Shown here: piece after piece, positions 33,777 through 45,215 of the stretch | Position numbering within the stretch: the stretch's first letter is position 1 | Layout: every line of letters begins with the position of its first letter | NCBI RefSeq assembly: GCF_000801105.2 | Contig: NC_079518.1 | Coordinates: forward strand, 16,782,800-16,846,799 | Length of the DNA stretch: 64,000 nucleotides | DNA from: Raphanus sativus | Taxonomy: Eukaryota; Streptophyta; Magnoliopsida; Brassicales; Brassicaceae | Direction of reading: 5' to 3' | Notes under the pieces: generated by a model | Seen by the model: only the letters and a program-made list of their open reading frames with translations | What the model was told of the DNA's origin: nothing | The model's database searches: none | Translations under genes and position numbers: made by a program

Positions 33777-34832
33777 CTAGATCTTGATCCGTGCGATCGC
33801 CCGAGTATTAGTTTTCAGTTTTAGTTTTTATTTATTTATACTAAATAGTATATTTGTAATATTTGATCGTTTTATATTGACTAAGCTAGGGGTGGGTATT
33901 TGGGTATCCACTCGAATTCGGTTAAAATCTATTTGGGTTTGAGATTTTCAAATTTTAAAAATTCTAACTCTATTCGAGTATTTATAAACTTTGATTCCGG
34001 TTTGATTCGAATCTTCGCGGGTTTGATAACCCGTTCAAATTATTTAAAGTTTCAAAATTTATATATCTTTAAATATCCTTAAATCTAAAAAAATATAACA
34101 TGTAAATTTAAGTAATTTAAGCTAAAGTACCTAAATTAAAAAATAAAACTAGGTTTAAATTGAATATTTGGATGAAGAACAAATATATATTTTAAGTATT
34201 TTTGGTGTTTTGATTATTGTTTATCTACTTTAGATGTTTACTTTTGACTATTTTTTATATTTCAAATATTTTAAACAACTTAAAATAGCTTATATCTTGG
34301 ATATTAACTCGAAAATAGCTAATATATTGAAGTATATAAATATGATTTAAATACATTCGAATATCCGAAATATTTAGTTCGGATAAGGTTTGGTTATGGT
34401 TCTCTAGATACCAAAATGATAAATCCGTTTGGATATTATCTAGTTTCGGTTCAAATTTTATAATACATTTTTCGTTTAGATTTGAAAGAGTTGATATTAT
34501 AATTTCCATGAATTGTTTGTCCAATAAAAATATTTTTTTATTAATTTGACATTGATTTAATTGGTAAGTTAATGGAGTGCATTTAATTCAAATTTAATTA
34601 AAAAACACATTAATGTAAGTGGAAAAGACAAAACATTAAAATAGGAAGTATTATTTAATTGTGTATTTAATTCAAATTTAATTTTCTAAAACACATTAAT
34701 CAAAGTGAAAAAGACAAAGCATTAAAATAGAAAGTATTATTTAATGACAGTGGCATGGAAATGTAAATAACACTGAAAACTAAGGGCTATTTTATATGGC
34801 TACTTATCTTTTAATAATATAATATATATAGA
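33777..34832 (-). mobile_element. Non-autonomous Helitron (minus)
   Basis: Read on the minus strand it starts TCTATATATATTATATTATT at 34832. It ends in a degenerate hairpin (GGGCGATCGCACGG) followed by ATCAAGATCTAG at 33777, with T beyond. It is 1056 bp without coding capacity. It carries a GGGTTTGGGT-type repeat segment at about 33885-34500 that is shared with two other Helitrons here. It abuts the 3' end of the next Helitron with no base between. Confidence 0.68.
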
Positions 34833-37314
34833 CTAGATTTTTACCAGCGCTTTCAAAGCGCGAGATTATGTTTTGATTAATTTTTTTTAGTTTAAAATTA
34901 CTATTTTCTGTTTGAATTTTAATATTTGAATTTTGCATCTATAATTAAAAATAATTTATTTGACGTCTCGTATTAGTTTGTTGTCTTATATTTAAATATC
35001 TATATTATTAGAACATCTTTATTATTAGAGTATAATCATTCTTAATTATTATCTTTAGATTAGAATATTATTTTTAACCAATATGTTTTCAAAATATTTT
35101 CATCATTTGAAAAATAAGATTTTCATCATTTGTAAATTGATTCAACAAAATCATTTATGTCCTAAATATCAGAATTTACTTTCTATATTCAAAGGATATT
35201 ATATATGTGAGTAGTGAACGTCATATTTTCTCGTCATACACAGTGACAAACATTTTGTGGTATATATCTTTGCATATTAATTATTGAAAATAATATTTCT
35301 TTTGTAATCTAAAACGGTAAAATACACTACATTTCATTTTGAAAAACACACTGATTATATAATTGTAGTTTTTAAAATTATTAAAGAATATACCTCAGTA
35401 AAATCTATTTATTTTTGAAAATTTTATCTAAAATCTATTTACTTGCAATATTTTGACGAAAATTCACAATTTTGTAACCACACTTTTTAAATATTTATTT
35501 TCAGGCAGGTGAGATTCATATACTCCTAATATGCTATATTGAAAGATATCAAACTGAAATAAATAAATATATGAACGAATCAACCATATATGTATTTGTC
35601 AAAAATATTTAAATATTTTGGTAACAATATTTGTGTAATTAGTCGACAATGGTAACTAATATTTTCCTCGCTTTTACTTTGTCATTAAGAGTTGAAATAT
35701 ACTTCAGTATCTTTTACAATTTGTTATAAAATTTTAATACTTATATGGTAACCTCCTTTTTTTAACGACATATTTATATGGTAACCAAATATTGTTTTAT
35801 TCATATCCATGATTTAACTTATTGCAAATATAATTCTAAGAGTATATTTCTGCAATTCTAAAAAAACGTAACCTAAACTATTTGCTTAAAATTGTAATTT
35901 TATAGATTATTTAAAAAAACAAAATTTGTTGATTTTTAACTAAAAATGAAAGACCTAACTAACCCGAGGAGAAAGACGTCGCCAATCTACTGCTGCAAAG
36001 ATTCCCAAAGCCACCAATATCCCACCATTTCCACCGATTTCCCTCAGGCTTTCTTCGGTTTCCACAAGTTACTTTTGGCGCAAAGCGACCCGCAGAAAAC
36101 CACCGTTGACAACACTGAGCCGTACAGAATGTCGGGGCAAGCGACCTACACCAACCGGTCCAAGATATCCATGCCAAACTCACAGTCTCATCAGCTTCCT
36201 TGCTGTCCTTTAATGGAGTCCATGCTTGAGAGGAGTAAATTATCTCAGATCTAGCACACCTCATTATGGGAGAAGGGAGAGAGAAAGCAAAGCAACAACT
36301 TGTTACGTAAAGAGAATAAAGAGATGAGTAAGTGATAAGTATACATTGTTAGTTAGGATTGTTGACTTTTTTTTTGTTTTATCAATGGAAAGGCAAAGCA
36401 TAGCACATCGTTTAATTTTGGTTGAGAATATTCTCTTGCTAAATTTAAATAAATAGTATTGAAATTAAAATCCGACCTTCATTTTAAAAAAGCGCGGAAT
36501 AGTTTTTATGGATGTAAAATTTGTAAAGTTTCAAATTTCAAATATAATAAACACTTACATGTAAACTTTTTTACGTCTCTTGTATCCTTGTATGGCATTT
36601 AAACATAAGCTCGATAATATACTTTCAATATTTAATTAAAAAAATAAAATAATTAGTAGTTAATATAATTAAATTTAGTCGAAAAATATTAATGATTTAC
36701 TGTAAATTTATCATCGCATATATTTTTCCAATACAAAATTATGAATACTTATTATATTAATTGGAATTTTGTTTGGCTAAGAAGATACAACTATTTATAT
36801 TATGATTTCAGTTTATAGTCAAATTTTAGTCTTTATTGAAACATATTAACTAAATATAACATTACAATTTTATTATCATCAAGCTTAAAGTAAATTGGGC
36901 GACCTGTATATATTCATATCTATTAATATTGGGTTTCTCTGTTATTTGAAGCCTTGAATACACGTATTTAGTGATTCAATTCCAAACAAAATGAAAAAAA
37001 AAACTGCGCAATGTAATCGGAATATGGTTCACATCCTCAATAACTTTTCTCTGTTTCTAAAATTCAGTGATTTGTAACCATTGAATTATATTGTTCCCAA
37101 CGTTATTTTGAAACTAATAAATATATATGGATGTTATGGAAGTTCCTATATTTTTGGTAAGAATTGTTACGATATCTGACTTTAAAGCACAACTTTTTCC
37201 AAAATCAATTTAATTATAGAAGAGAAATTAAAATAAAGGAGTGGTGTTTCCTTGTAAATAAATTCAAAAATCAAGGGCAAATACCTATTAGGTATTTTTC
37301 TTTAATAGTATAGA
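34833..37314 (-). mobile_element. Helitron (minus) carrying a possible gene fragment
   Basis: The minus-strand 5' end is TCTATACTATTAAAGAAA at 37314, flanked by A on that strand. The 3' end at 34833 is CTAG preceded by a GCGCTTTGAAAGCGC hairpin. The 2482-bp element is AT-rich except for a distinctly GC-richer block at about 35940-36320. No Rep/helicase sequence is present. Confidence 0.7.
35940..36390 (-). other. GC-richer block in a Helitron: candidate captured gene fragment
   Basis: On the minus strand a CT-rich leader-like stretch precedes an ATG in AAGCATGGACTCC (about 36222). Three frames are interrupted, but one contains a hydrophobic run (ILYGSVLSTVVFCGSLCAK). Opposing frames of about 100 residues exist on both strands (35946-36254 plus, 35959-36264 minus). 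I recognise no protein. Composition unlike the rest of the Helitron suggests capture of a host promoter, leader and exon piece. Confidence 0.4.
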
Positions 37315-37344
37315 TTATTGTTGGAGTTACCTTATAAAAAACTA

Positions 37345-38702
37345 TCTATCTTATTAAAGCTGAAGTACAATTTCGGTGTGTTTGGATACTTGGATAAGAG
37401 TTTTTAAAAAATTGGTGTGTTTGGAAACATGGATTGTAGTCTTTTAAAAAAAATTAATTTTGTTTGGAAACAAAAATAGTAGTATTAAACAGAAAAATTA
37501 ATGGGCTTAAGTTATTAAGTCCATTATAAAAGAATGTTGTCAATATATATAAGAAAAATACAAAATAAAGCTCAATTTGAAATACCAACTCAAATTATGG
37601 TTTTTATATTTCATATTAAGTTTTTAAATATAATATATGTAATTATTTATATGATGATACATATTAAATACTATTAATTATATGATTACTTATATGATGG
37701 TACATATAAAATACGATTCATTATATGATGAAATTATACGATATTAATAATGACTAATGATGGGTTTAGACATATATACGGGTTTGGTTCTGATCGGTTT
37801 GGGTTTCGGGTTTCGAGGTCAAAATTTCAGTCCTATTAGGATGTTTCTAAATTTTTGTTTGAGTTTGATTCGGATCTTTGCGGGTTTTGTTTGGGTTTGG
37901 ATAACTTATTTAAATTATTTTAAAAGTTTTAAATCTATATATATTTTAAATTTCTCAAAATCTATAAATAAAGTAATATATTACCTATAAATTTAAATAA
38001 CATATGTCAGAATACCTAAGCTTAACATATCAATTGGTTTGATTTAAAATTTTGGATACGAAATCAATAATTATTTTAAGTATTTTTGGTGATTTGAGTA
38101 TACTTTAACTATTTCAGATATTTGTTTTTGACTATCTATATATATTTTCAAGTATTTTAAACCAATTTAAAAGTATCATTCTTGATGTTTTATATACGTA
38201 AAATATAAAAATAATTAATATATAAGTATATAAATCTATTTTTAGATAAATTCAGGTACACGAATATTTCGGTTCGGATCCGATTCGGTTCTCTAACTAA
38301 CAAAATTTTGAATAATTCGAATATTTAATCAATTTATGTTCAGGTTTGGTACTATATTTACGGATTGGTATCAGTTCTGTTCCTCGGATTCATTTTGCCA
38401 AACCCTAATAATTACATGAAAAACAAATATCATCATATTTTTAAAAAATATTAATCCGCGGAGGTGCAGAGATCAAAGTCTATAATCATTTATTTTAATA
38501 ACAAGCCAAATAAATATGTTGATTGAAGAGCGAATAAAACAAAACTAGAGAAATACATAGTTTATCAGAGAAACTCTATGTGTCGAATTTATTATAAAGA
38601 AAATTTCATTAAAATAAATAAATTCAATAATTACAAATAAATAATATATTTTATAAAAGTGAAAATAATACCCGCGTTTTCGAAGCGCGGGTCAAAATCT
38701 AG
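37345..38702 (+). mobile_element. Non-autonomous Helitron (plus)
   Basis: It starts TCTATCTTATTAAAGCTG after A. It ends with a CCCGCGTTTTCGAAGCGCGGG hairpin, TCAAAATCTAG at 38702, and T. It is 1358 bp. Close to the 5' end are three imperfect repeats of a TGTTTGGAAACATGGAT-like unit (about 37378-37480). The middle is the GGGTTTGGGT-type repeat (37757-38410). The open frame at 37757-37990 lies in that repeat and is not a gene. Confidence 0.82.
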
Positions 38703-39410
38703 TTTCTCTTTCTTTTTGGTTTCACGTTAACTCTACTACCATGTACAAAGATTAAAAAAATTTCAACGCTCTATCTTCACATCAATATTTTTCTTCTACC
38801 TAATAGGACAACAACTATTCAATTTTTTCCCTTACAATTGTTTTTTTGTTGAATCAAATGTAACATTTTATCCCAACATTGTTATTTTATATTTTTATTC
38901 TTTTACATTTTTTATTTTGTGAAAACTAACAATCTATGAAGATTTAGTTAGTTAAATGAAAATTAGAAGAATTTTGGATGTAAAAAAAACGTAAAACACA
39001 TAAAAGAGTTTATTGGAGGTTAATATAAAAAATTAAAATAAAATGAAAATGGTAATTCTTTTATATTCAATAAAATGTGTTTAGTCTCTATTTATAATTT
39101 ATAAAAATACTGAATTTTGTATTTTTTATAAAATAATTTACCATAAAATAATCAAATTTCAATAATTTGGACTAAAAACCATACAATTTTTAACACCCAG
39201 TAAAACCATATGATGTAGATCCTATCATATAATCTCAAAGTTTGACATATGGCAAAATTGAGTCCATTCTATATTCTTTCAATTTGTTGAACAGATTCAA
39301 TACAGTTTGATAAATGTGTATTATCACAAAATTTACTTCATTTCACTGTACTATAGTTAAGCCGTTGAAAATCGTTCAACAGCTCCACTACTTATGGTCT
39401 AAGATAATAG
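38703..39410. other. AT-rich intergenic DNA
   Basis: Nothing recognisable beyond low-complexity AT-rich sequence. Confidence 0.4.
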
Positions 39411-39652
39411 CATCTCCAATGTCAAACTTTTTTTTCCTCAAAAATGAAATAAAAGAGAATATGAAATAAAAATGCCCCGATTGTACTTTATTTCTCAATC
39501 TATGATGAAATAGTGAACAAAAGAAAAATTACTCAATTTATAAACTTAATTATAGAATGAGATATGTAGTTGAGTTTGAACATTTTTACTGCATACTCCA
39601 TTTTCTTCCATTTTAAAGTAAAAATTTGAGTGAGGACGAAGATGCCCTAAGG
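39411..39652. mobile_element. Possible MITE (GCATCTCCAATG type)
   Basis: It starts with AGCATCTCCAATGTCAAAC and ends with an inverted GGACGAAGATGCCCTAA. The interior contains inverted AT-rich words (ACTCCATTTTCTTCCATTTTAAAGT). These termini are characteristic of small Brassicaceae MITEs, but a target duplication was not confirmed. Confidence 0.4.
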
Positions 39653-39871
39653 TGAATAAAATGAGACTCATCATTCGACTTAAAGCTTACGGTATTTTTT
39701 TGTTACCAGAAAATTCTGAACCAAAACCTGCAAGTCTTCGGGCCAAAAGGCAAAAAAAAGGGTTGCTTTTAAAACCTTAGTCTAATACCAGCCAGGGACA
39801 AAAACACAGCGTTTTAGAAGAGGCGATTTTTTTTGGCGACTGCGATAACGAAAAGCGACGAGATTTCGGAG

Positions 39872-41176
39872 ATGGATTCGGTGCCGCCGCCGGATCTATC
39901 TGTCTGTTCTGATGAGGAGAAGGAGATCGGTATCATAAGGGAGGAAGCAGATCGTGTAGAGGTCAAAAAATCGGAGGAACTAAGTTGGGTTTCGGTGGCT
40001 CAGGAGAAGAAGCGATTGAAGAAACACGATGTTGAGGTGAAGAATAAGGACGGGAAGCAAATAGTGGAGATCCCAGATTCGATTCTCGCAAGTCCAACAC
40101 CTTTGTGGGAAGACTTTGTGGTAGGAAAATTTCTGGATCTTGCTCCTCATGTTGCTAAAGTACATATGGTTCTAAACAAGATATGGAAGTATGGTGATGA
40201 AGCTGCTAAGGTGGAAGTGTATGAGGTTAATGATATGGTGATGCGATTTAAGGTTCCTAATCCAAAAATTCGGGAGAAAATTGTCCGTAGAGGCATGTGG
40301 AACATTGTTGGTGTGCCAATGATTGTCTCCGAATGGACTCCAACAAGTGAGGAGGAGAAGAAGGAAGATGATGCTATACCAATGTGGGTTCATTTGGAGA
40401 AAGTTCCATTGCATATGTTCTCGTGGGAGGCTCTCAGTTTCATTACAAGTGCGGTTGGATATCCTGTGAAGCTTCACCCAGAGACAGTGTCTTGTACAAA
40501 TTTAGATGTGGCTAAAGTTTTTGTGAAGGTGGATGTTTCTAAAGTGTTACCTAAAGAGATAACATTCGCAAAAGAGGGGAAAGAGTTTACAGTCAAGTTC
40601 TACTATCCTTGGTTACCTTCAAGATGTGATAAATGTGATAAATGGGGACATGTTGGTAACGTTTGTGGGGTGAGAAGTAAGAAACAATCTCCAAAGCAGA
40701 GAAAGGAGGAGGAGATTCGAATGGAAGAGAAAGTTGAAAAAGAGGGCATTGATCAGTTGCAAATGGAGGGTGATAAGGAAGTGGAAAAAATGGAAGCAGA
40801 GAGAGATAAGGAAGAGATGGAGAAGGTGGATGAATCTTGGTCGTTGGTAACTCCAACAAAAACGGGAAGAACTCAAACTCCAATTCTTCAGAAGAATATC
40901 GAGAAGATCGTGATCTCAGCATCTAAATTCTCAGTTCTTCATGTGGAAGAAGAGGAGGAAGGAGAGATACTTGAAGAAGAGGGGAAAAATTTGGAAGAGG
41001 AAGTTTATGAAGTTGCTGTTCAGACAACAGAAGAGGATCTATTGGAAGATAGTCTATTAGAGCAGCAAGAAAAAGAGAAAACTAAAGGAATAACGAAGAG
41101 AGGAAGGAAAGCTCAGAAGCCTAAAGCTCAGGATGCAAATCCGAAGAGTATAAGGTCTTCTCGGCATCAACACTAA
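39872..41176 (+). CDS. LINE ORF1: DUF4283/CCHC zinc-knuckle protein
   Basis: Intact 434-residue ORF from the ATG at 39872; the open frame extends upstream to a TTG at 39833, which is less likely. Residues about 80-240 match the DUF4283 fold common in plant LINE ORF1 proteins (PLWEDFVVGKF, VPMIVSEWTP, IPMWVHLEKVPLHMFSWEAL). A zinc knuckle follows at about 260-280: CDKCDKWGHVGNVC. The rest is strongly acidic and Lys/Glu-rich, probably disordered. ORF1 proteins bind LINE RNA in the ribonucleoprotein particle. It ends one base before the ORF2 start, which suggests translation of ORF2 by reinitiation or stop-start coupling. Confidence 0.85.
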   Translation: MDSVPPPDLSVCSDEEKEIGIIREEADRVEVKKSEELSWVSVAQEKKRLKKHDVEVKNKDGKQIVEIPDSILASPTPLWEDFVVGKFLDLAPHVAKVHMVLNKIWKYGDEAAKVEVYEVNDMVMRFKVPNPKIREKIVRRGMWNIVGVPMIVSEWTPTSEEEKKEDDAIPMWVHLEKVPLHMFSWEALSFITSAVGYPVKLHPETVSCTNLDVAKVFVKVDVSKVLPKEITFAKEGKEFTVKFYYPWLPSRCDKCDKWGHVGNVCGVRSKKQSPKQRKEEEIRMEEKVEKEGIDQLQMEGDKEVEKMEAERDKEEMEKVDESWSLVTPTKTGRTQTPILQKNIEKIVISASKFSVLHVEEEEEGEILEEEGKNLEEEVYEVAVQTTEEDLLEDSLLEQQEKEKTKGITKRGRKAQKPKAQDANPKSIRSSRHQH

Positions 41177-41177
41177 T

Positions 41178-44100
41178 ATGACTAGTTTCTTCTGGAATGT
41201 GCGCGGATTCAACAAAACATTAAAACATTCCATCGTAAAAGAGTGGGTCAACAGTCATGATATGAAGTTTGGGTGTGTTATTGAAACTAGGGTGAAGGAA
41301 AGGAAGTCTATGGATATTATGAATTCGGTGTTTAGTAGTTGGTCATCTATGGCAAACTATGAACATAGTAATGGTGGGCGTATCTGGTTATTATGGAGGG
41401 AGTCGGTGTGTATGACTCGAGTTTACAAAACGGATCAAATGATAACTTGTTCAGTTGGGTTGAAAGAGGGGCATGAGTTCTTCTGCACTTTCATTTATGC
41501 GAGTAATGCAATAGAAGAAAGAAAGGAGCTGTGGGAGGATTTGTGTCATCATAAGAACTCCATGATGTTTCACAATAAAGCATGGATTGTAATGGGAGAC
41601 TTTAATGAAGTTTTGGATGTTGCAGAAAGTTCAGTGGCTGATGAAAGAGGAAGAATTTCTAGAGGTATGAGAGATTTTCAGAGAGCTGTTCTCCATTGTA
41701 ATCTAACGGATATGGGGTATCAGGGTCCTCTCTTTTCATGGTGTAATAAAAGAGAAGAAGGAGTCATATGCAAGAAACTGGATAGAGTGCTCATTAATGA
41801 TGTGGCTCAGAATAAGTTTCCTAACGCTTTCTCTGTATTCGAAGCTGGTGGATGCTCTGATCATCTCAGGTGCAGAGTCCAAGTAGAGTCTACAAATGAA
41901 AGATTAAGGAAGCCGTTCAAGTATATCAATGTGATAGGGAAACTGCAAGAGTTTCTTCCACTGGTAAAGGAATATTGGGATTCAACTCCTAAACTGTTTC
42001 ACTCCACTTCTGCTTTATTTAGGCTGTCGAAGAAGTTGAAGAATTTAAAGCCTATTATAAGGGAGTTGGGTAGAAACAGACTTGGAAATCTAACCAAGGG
42101 AGCTGCAGAGGCGTACAAAGTTTTATGTGAGAAGCAAGAAAATACGCTTTTGAATCCATGTGAAGTATCAGTTCAAGAGGAAGCTGAAGCTTATGGGAAC
42201 TGGTTGCATATTGCGGGGCTGGAGGAAGATTTTCTAAAGCAGAGATCGAAACTTCACTGGTTAGAAGTGGGAGACCAGAACAACAAGACGTTTTATAGTG
42301 CTATTAAGACTCGACAGGCTCAGAATTCTATTAAAGAAATCAGATGTCCAAATGGTGTCACGGTCACGACTCAGGAGGAGATAAAAACTGAAGCTGAAAG
42401 ATTTTTCTCAGATTTCTTAAATAAAATTCCGGATAATTTTCAAGGTGCTACTGAGGAGGAGTTGAGTAATTTGATGGATTTCAGATACACAGCAGAGGAA
42501 AGTAACAAGTTAGAAAGTGAAGTTTCAGCAGAGGAGATTCGCAAAGTGCTATTTGATATGCCTTCTAACAAGTCTCCTGGTCCTGATGGATATCCATGTG
42601 AGTTCTTCAAAGCTGCCTGGTCCATTCTGTCGGAGGACTTCATTGTAGCTGTTCAGTCGGTTTTTAAATATGGCTTCCTTCCTAAAGGTATCAACTCAAC
42701 GATTCTAGCTTTAATACCGAAGAAGGCAGACTCTATGGAAATGAGAGATTTTCGACCCATCGCTTGTTGTAACGTGCTTTACAAAGTGGTGTCGAAGATT
42801 TTGGCTAATAGATTGAAGTTGATACTGCCTCGTATGATAACTGATAATCAGTATGCGTTTGTTCAAGGAAGATTGTTGATGGAGAATGTTCTTCTTGCAT
42901 CGGCATTGGTTAAGGATTATCATAAGGAAGCTATATCACCTAGATGCTTGATGAAAATAGACATCTCTAAAGCATTTGATTCAGTTCAATGGAGTTTTGT
43001 TCTGAAGAGTATGGCGGCTTTAGGAATCCCAGAGAAGTTTATTCAGTGGATAAGACTCTGCATTACTACTCCTTCTTTCTCGGTGCAAATTAATGGTGAA
43101 TTGGCAGGCTACTTTCAGAGTAAGAGAGGTTTGAGGTAAGGTTGCTCCTTATCACCTTATTTGTTTGTGATGTGTATGAATGTGCTTTCACATAAGATTG
43201 ATAAGGCAGCAAGAGAAAGGAAGTTTAACTATCATCCAAGATGTAAATCTCTCTCTCTTACTAATCTTTGTTTTGCGGATGACCTGATGGTTTTTGTGGA
43301 AGGAACTAAAGAATCTATTGAAGGTGCTCTAAAGGTTTTTGATGAGTTTGCTCACTGGTCGGGTCTAGCTATCAGTATTGAAAAATCAACAGTCTATATG
43401 GCGGGTATTTCAAATGAAGAAAGAAACAGTATTCTTGTGAATTTTCCCTTTGCTGAAGGTACTCTTCCAGTGCGTTATCTTGGTCTTCCTCTTATGTCTC
43501 AGTCCATGAGAAGGCAGGACTATGCTCCTCTGGTCGAGAAGATAAGAAGTAATATTAATACTTGGACTAGGCGCTTCTTGTCTTTTGCGGGTAGGATGCA
43601 GCTCATCAAATTTGTTGTGTTAAGCATTGTAAATTTCTGGGCTGCAGTGTTTAGATTACCTGGCAAATGTTAAAAGGAAGTAAATCAGCTCTGTTCTGCT
43701 TTCTTGTGGTCTGGTCCAGAGCTTAAAAATACGGGGGCTAAAGTTGCATGGATTGATGTTTGCAAGTTAAAGAGTGAAGGAGGGCTTGGTATCAGAAACA
43801 TTAAGGAAGTGAATTTGGTTTATGGGATGAAGCTTATTTGGAGACTGATATCGGGAGATTCATTATGGGAGAGATGGATCAGAGATAATCTCTTGAAAGG
43901 GAAAAGTTTTTGGCAAGTCAAAATTAACCCTCAGAATGGCTCATGGATGTGGCGTAAGATCTTGAAGCTTAGAGAGATTGCGAAGAGTTCCTACAGGAAA
44001 GAAGTGGGTAATGTAAGGCAAATATCATTTTGGTATGATAACTGGTCTGAGAAAGGAGTGTTGATTGATCGGCTGGGTAACCATGGGATGATTAATATGG

Positions 44101-44840
44101 GTATTGGTAGTGAAGCTACTTTGGAGGAAGTTGTTTTAAGAACAAGACGTAGGAGACGACGACACAGAATAGAGGACTTAAATGATATTGAAGAGGAGTT
44201 GACCAGAATCAAATTGAGAATGAGAAGTGATATGGAGGATGTTGTCTTATGGAGAAGGAAATCTGGTTATAAAGCGACCTTTTCAACTCAGGATACATGG
44301 CTGTTAACTCGTGAGGCTAAGCAGACTTGTAACTGGGCGAAAGGTGTATGGTTCTCTCAAGCTACACCAAAGTATGCGTTCTTGAGTTGGCTTGCTTTAT
44401 TAAACAGGTTATCAACTATGGATAGGGTGTCAAGATGGGGCCAGAACATCGACGCTACTTGTGTTCTTTGTAAAGGAGCTGTTGAGACAAGATACCATCT
44501 TTTCTATGAGTGCTCGTACTCAAGCCAAATCTGGGGATATCTCACTAAGGGGATTTTGAGAAGTGGTTATACGAATGTGTGGTCAGAGATTGTCGACTTG
44601 ATCATAGATGGTATAAGAGAGAAGAAAAGCTTGTTATGTGTCCGTTATGCTTTTCAGGCTAGTATACATGCTCTGTGGAGAGAGAGAAACAAGATTAGAC
44701 ATGGTGATAAGCCTCTTCCTTTGTCAAAGTTGAAGAAATATATTGACAAAGGAGTACGTAACAAGCTGAGTCTGATCAAAACAAATGGAGTCAAGGGAAG
44801 GGAGTATCTATTGCAATATTGGTTTGCAACAAGATTGTAA
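41178..44840 (+). pseudogene. LINE ORF2: endonuclease-reverse transcriptase, two stops
   Basis: A single frame from the ATG at 41178 to 44840 with stops at 43137-43139 and 43671-43673. N-terminal apurinic-endonuclease-like domain: SFFWNVRGFNK (Asn), IETRVKE (Glu), GDFNEVLD (Asp) and SDHLRC (His). Reverse transcriptase: PGPDGYPCEFFK, IALIPKK-like LALIPKK, DFRPIACCNVLYK, KIDISKAFD and the catalytic FADD in LCFADDLMVF. The C-terminal zf-RVT region (WFSQATPKYAFLSWLALLNRL, C-x2-C and H-x4-C like residues) is present, with no RNase H after it. The first stop replaces the Gln of the conserved RQGCPLSP-type motif (here R-stop-GCSLSPYLF). The enzyme would cut target DNA and copy LINE RNA if intact. 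Confidence 0.9.
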
Positions 44841-45202
44841 ATTGCTTTAAAAGAAGAGTTGGCAGGGGATTCAGTTTGTTGATAGTAGGTCGTGTTGCTT
44901 GATTGGTGGAGTTAAAAACTTGATCACCTAGCTATGGGATTCTTACTCTTTTTCCCCCATTAGAGTTTTGTCCCAATTGGGTTTTCTCTAATGAGGGTTT
45001 TAATGATGAGAATTCCCATAGCATTTCCAAACTATACTTGTATCATATGGTTAAGTTTGAGGGGGATTAGAAGTTTGGAGTAGAGTTTGCTTATGTTTTT
45101 TTTGTTTGAGTTATATTTTTCTTTCTTTGCTTGTTGCTCAAGTAAACAGTAAGCACTAGATTGTATAAAGGCTTTTTTGATGAATAAATTTAACATTCAT
45201 TT
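44841..45202 (+). other. LINE 3' untranslated region
   Basis: It contains CTCTTTTTCCCCCATTAGAG, GTTTTGTCCCAATTGGG, GAGGGTTTTAATGA and TTTGAGGGGGATTAG in that order. This is the same order of words as in the Copia 3' region at 14810-14927 of this window. Confidence 0.6.
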
Positions 45203-45215
45203 AAAAAAAAAAATA

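Larger units (their letters stand above)
39715..45215 (+). mobile_element. LINE (plant L1-type non-LTR retrotransposon)
   Basis: Two ORFs in typical order (nucleic-acid-binding ORF1; endonuclease-reverse transcriptase ORF2) are followed by a 350-bp 3' region and a poly-A tract (about 45203-45213). The element is near full length. The exact 5' start and the target duplication were not resolved, because candidate repeats next to the poly-A are too short. No frameshifts were seen, only two stops in ORF2. Confidence 0.88.

Noticed and set aside
40593..40922. 109-codon minus-strand frame in the LINE
   Set aside because: Antisense to the Lys/Glu-rich part of ORF1, whose codons give an artificial Ser/Leu/Phe-rich frame.
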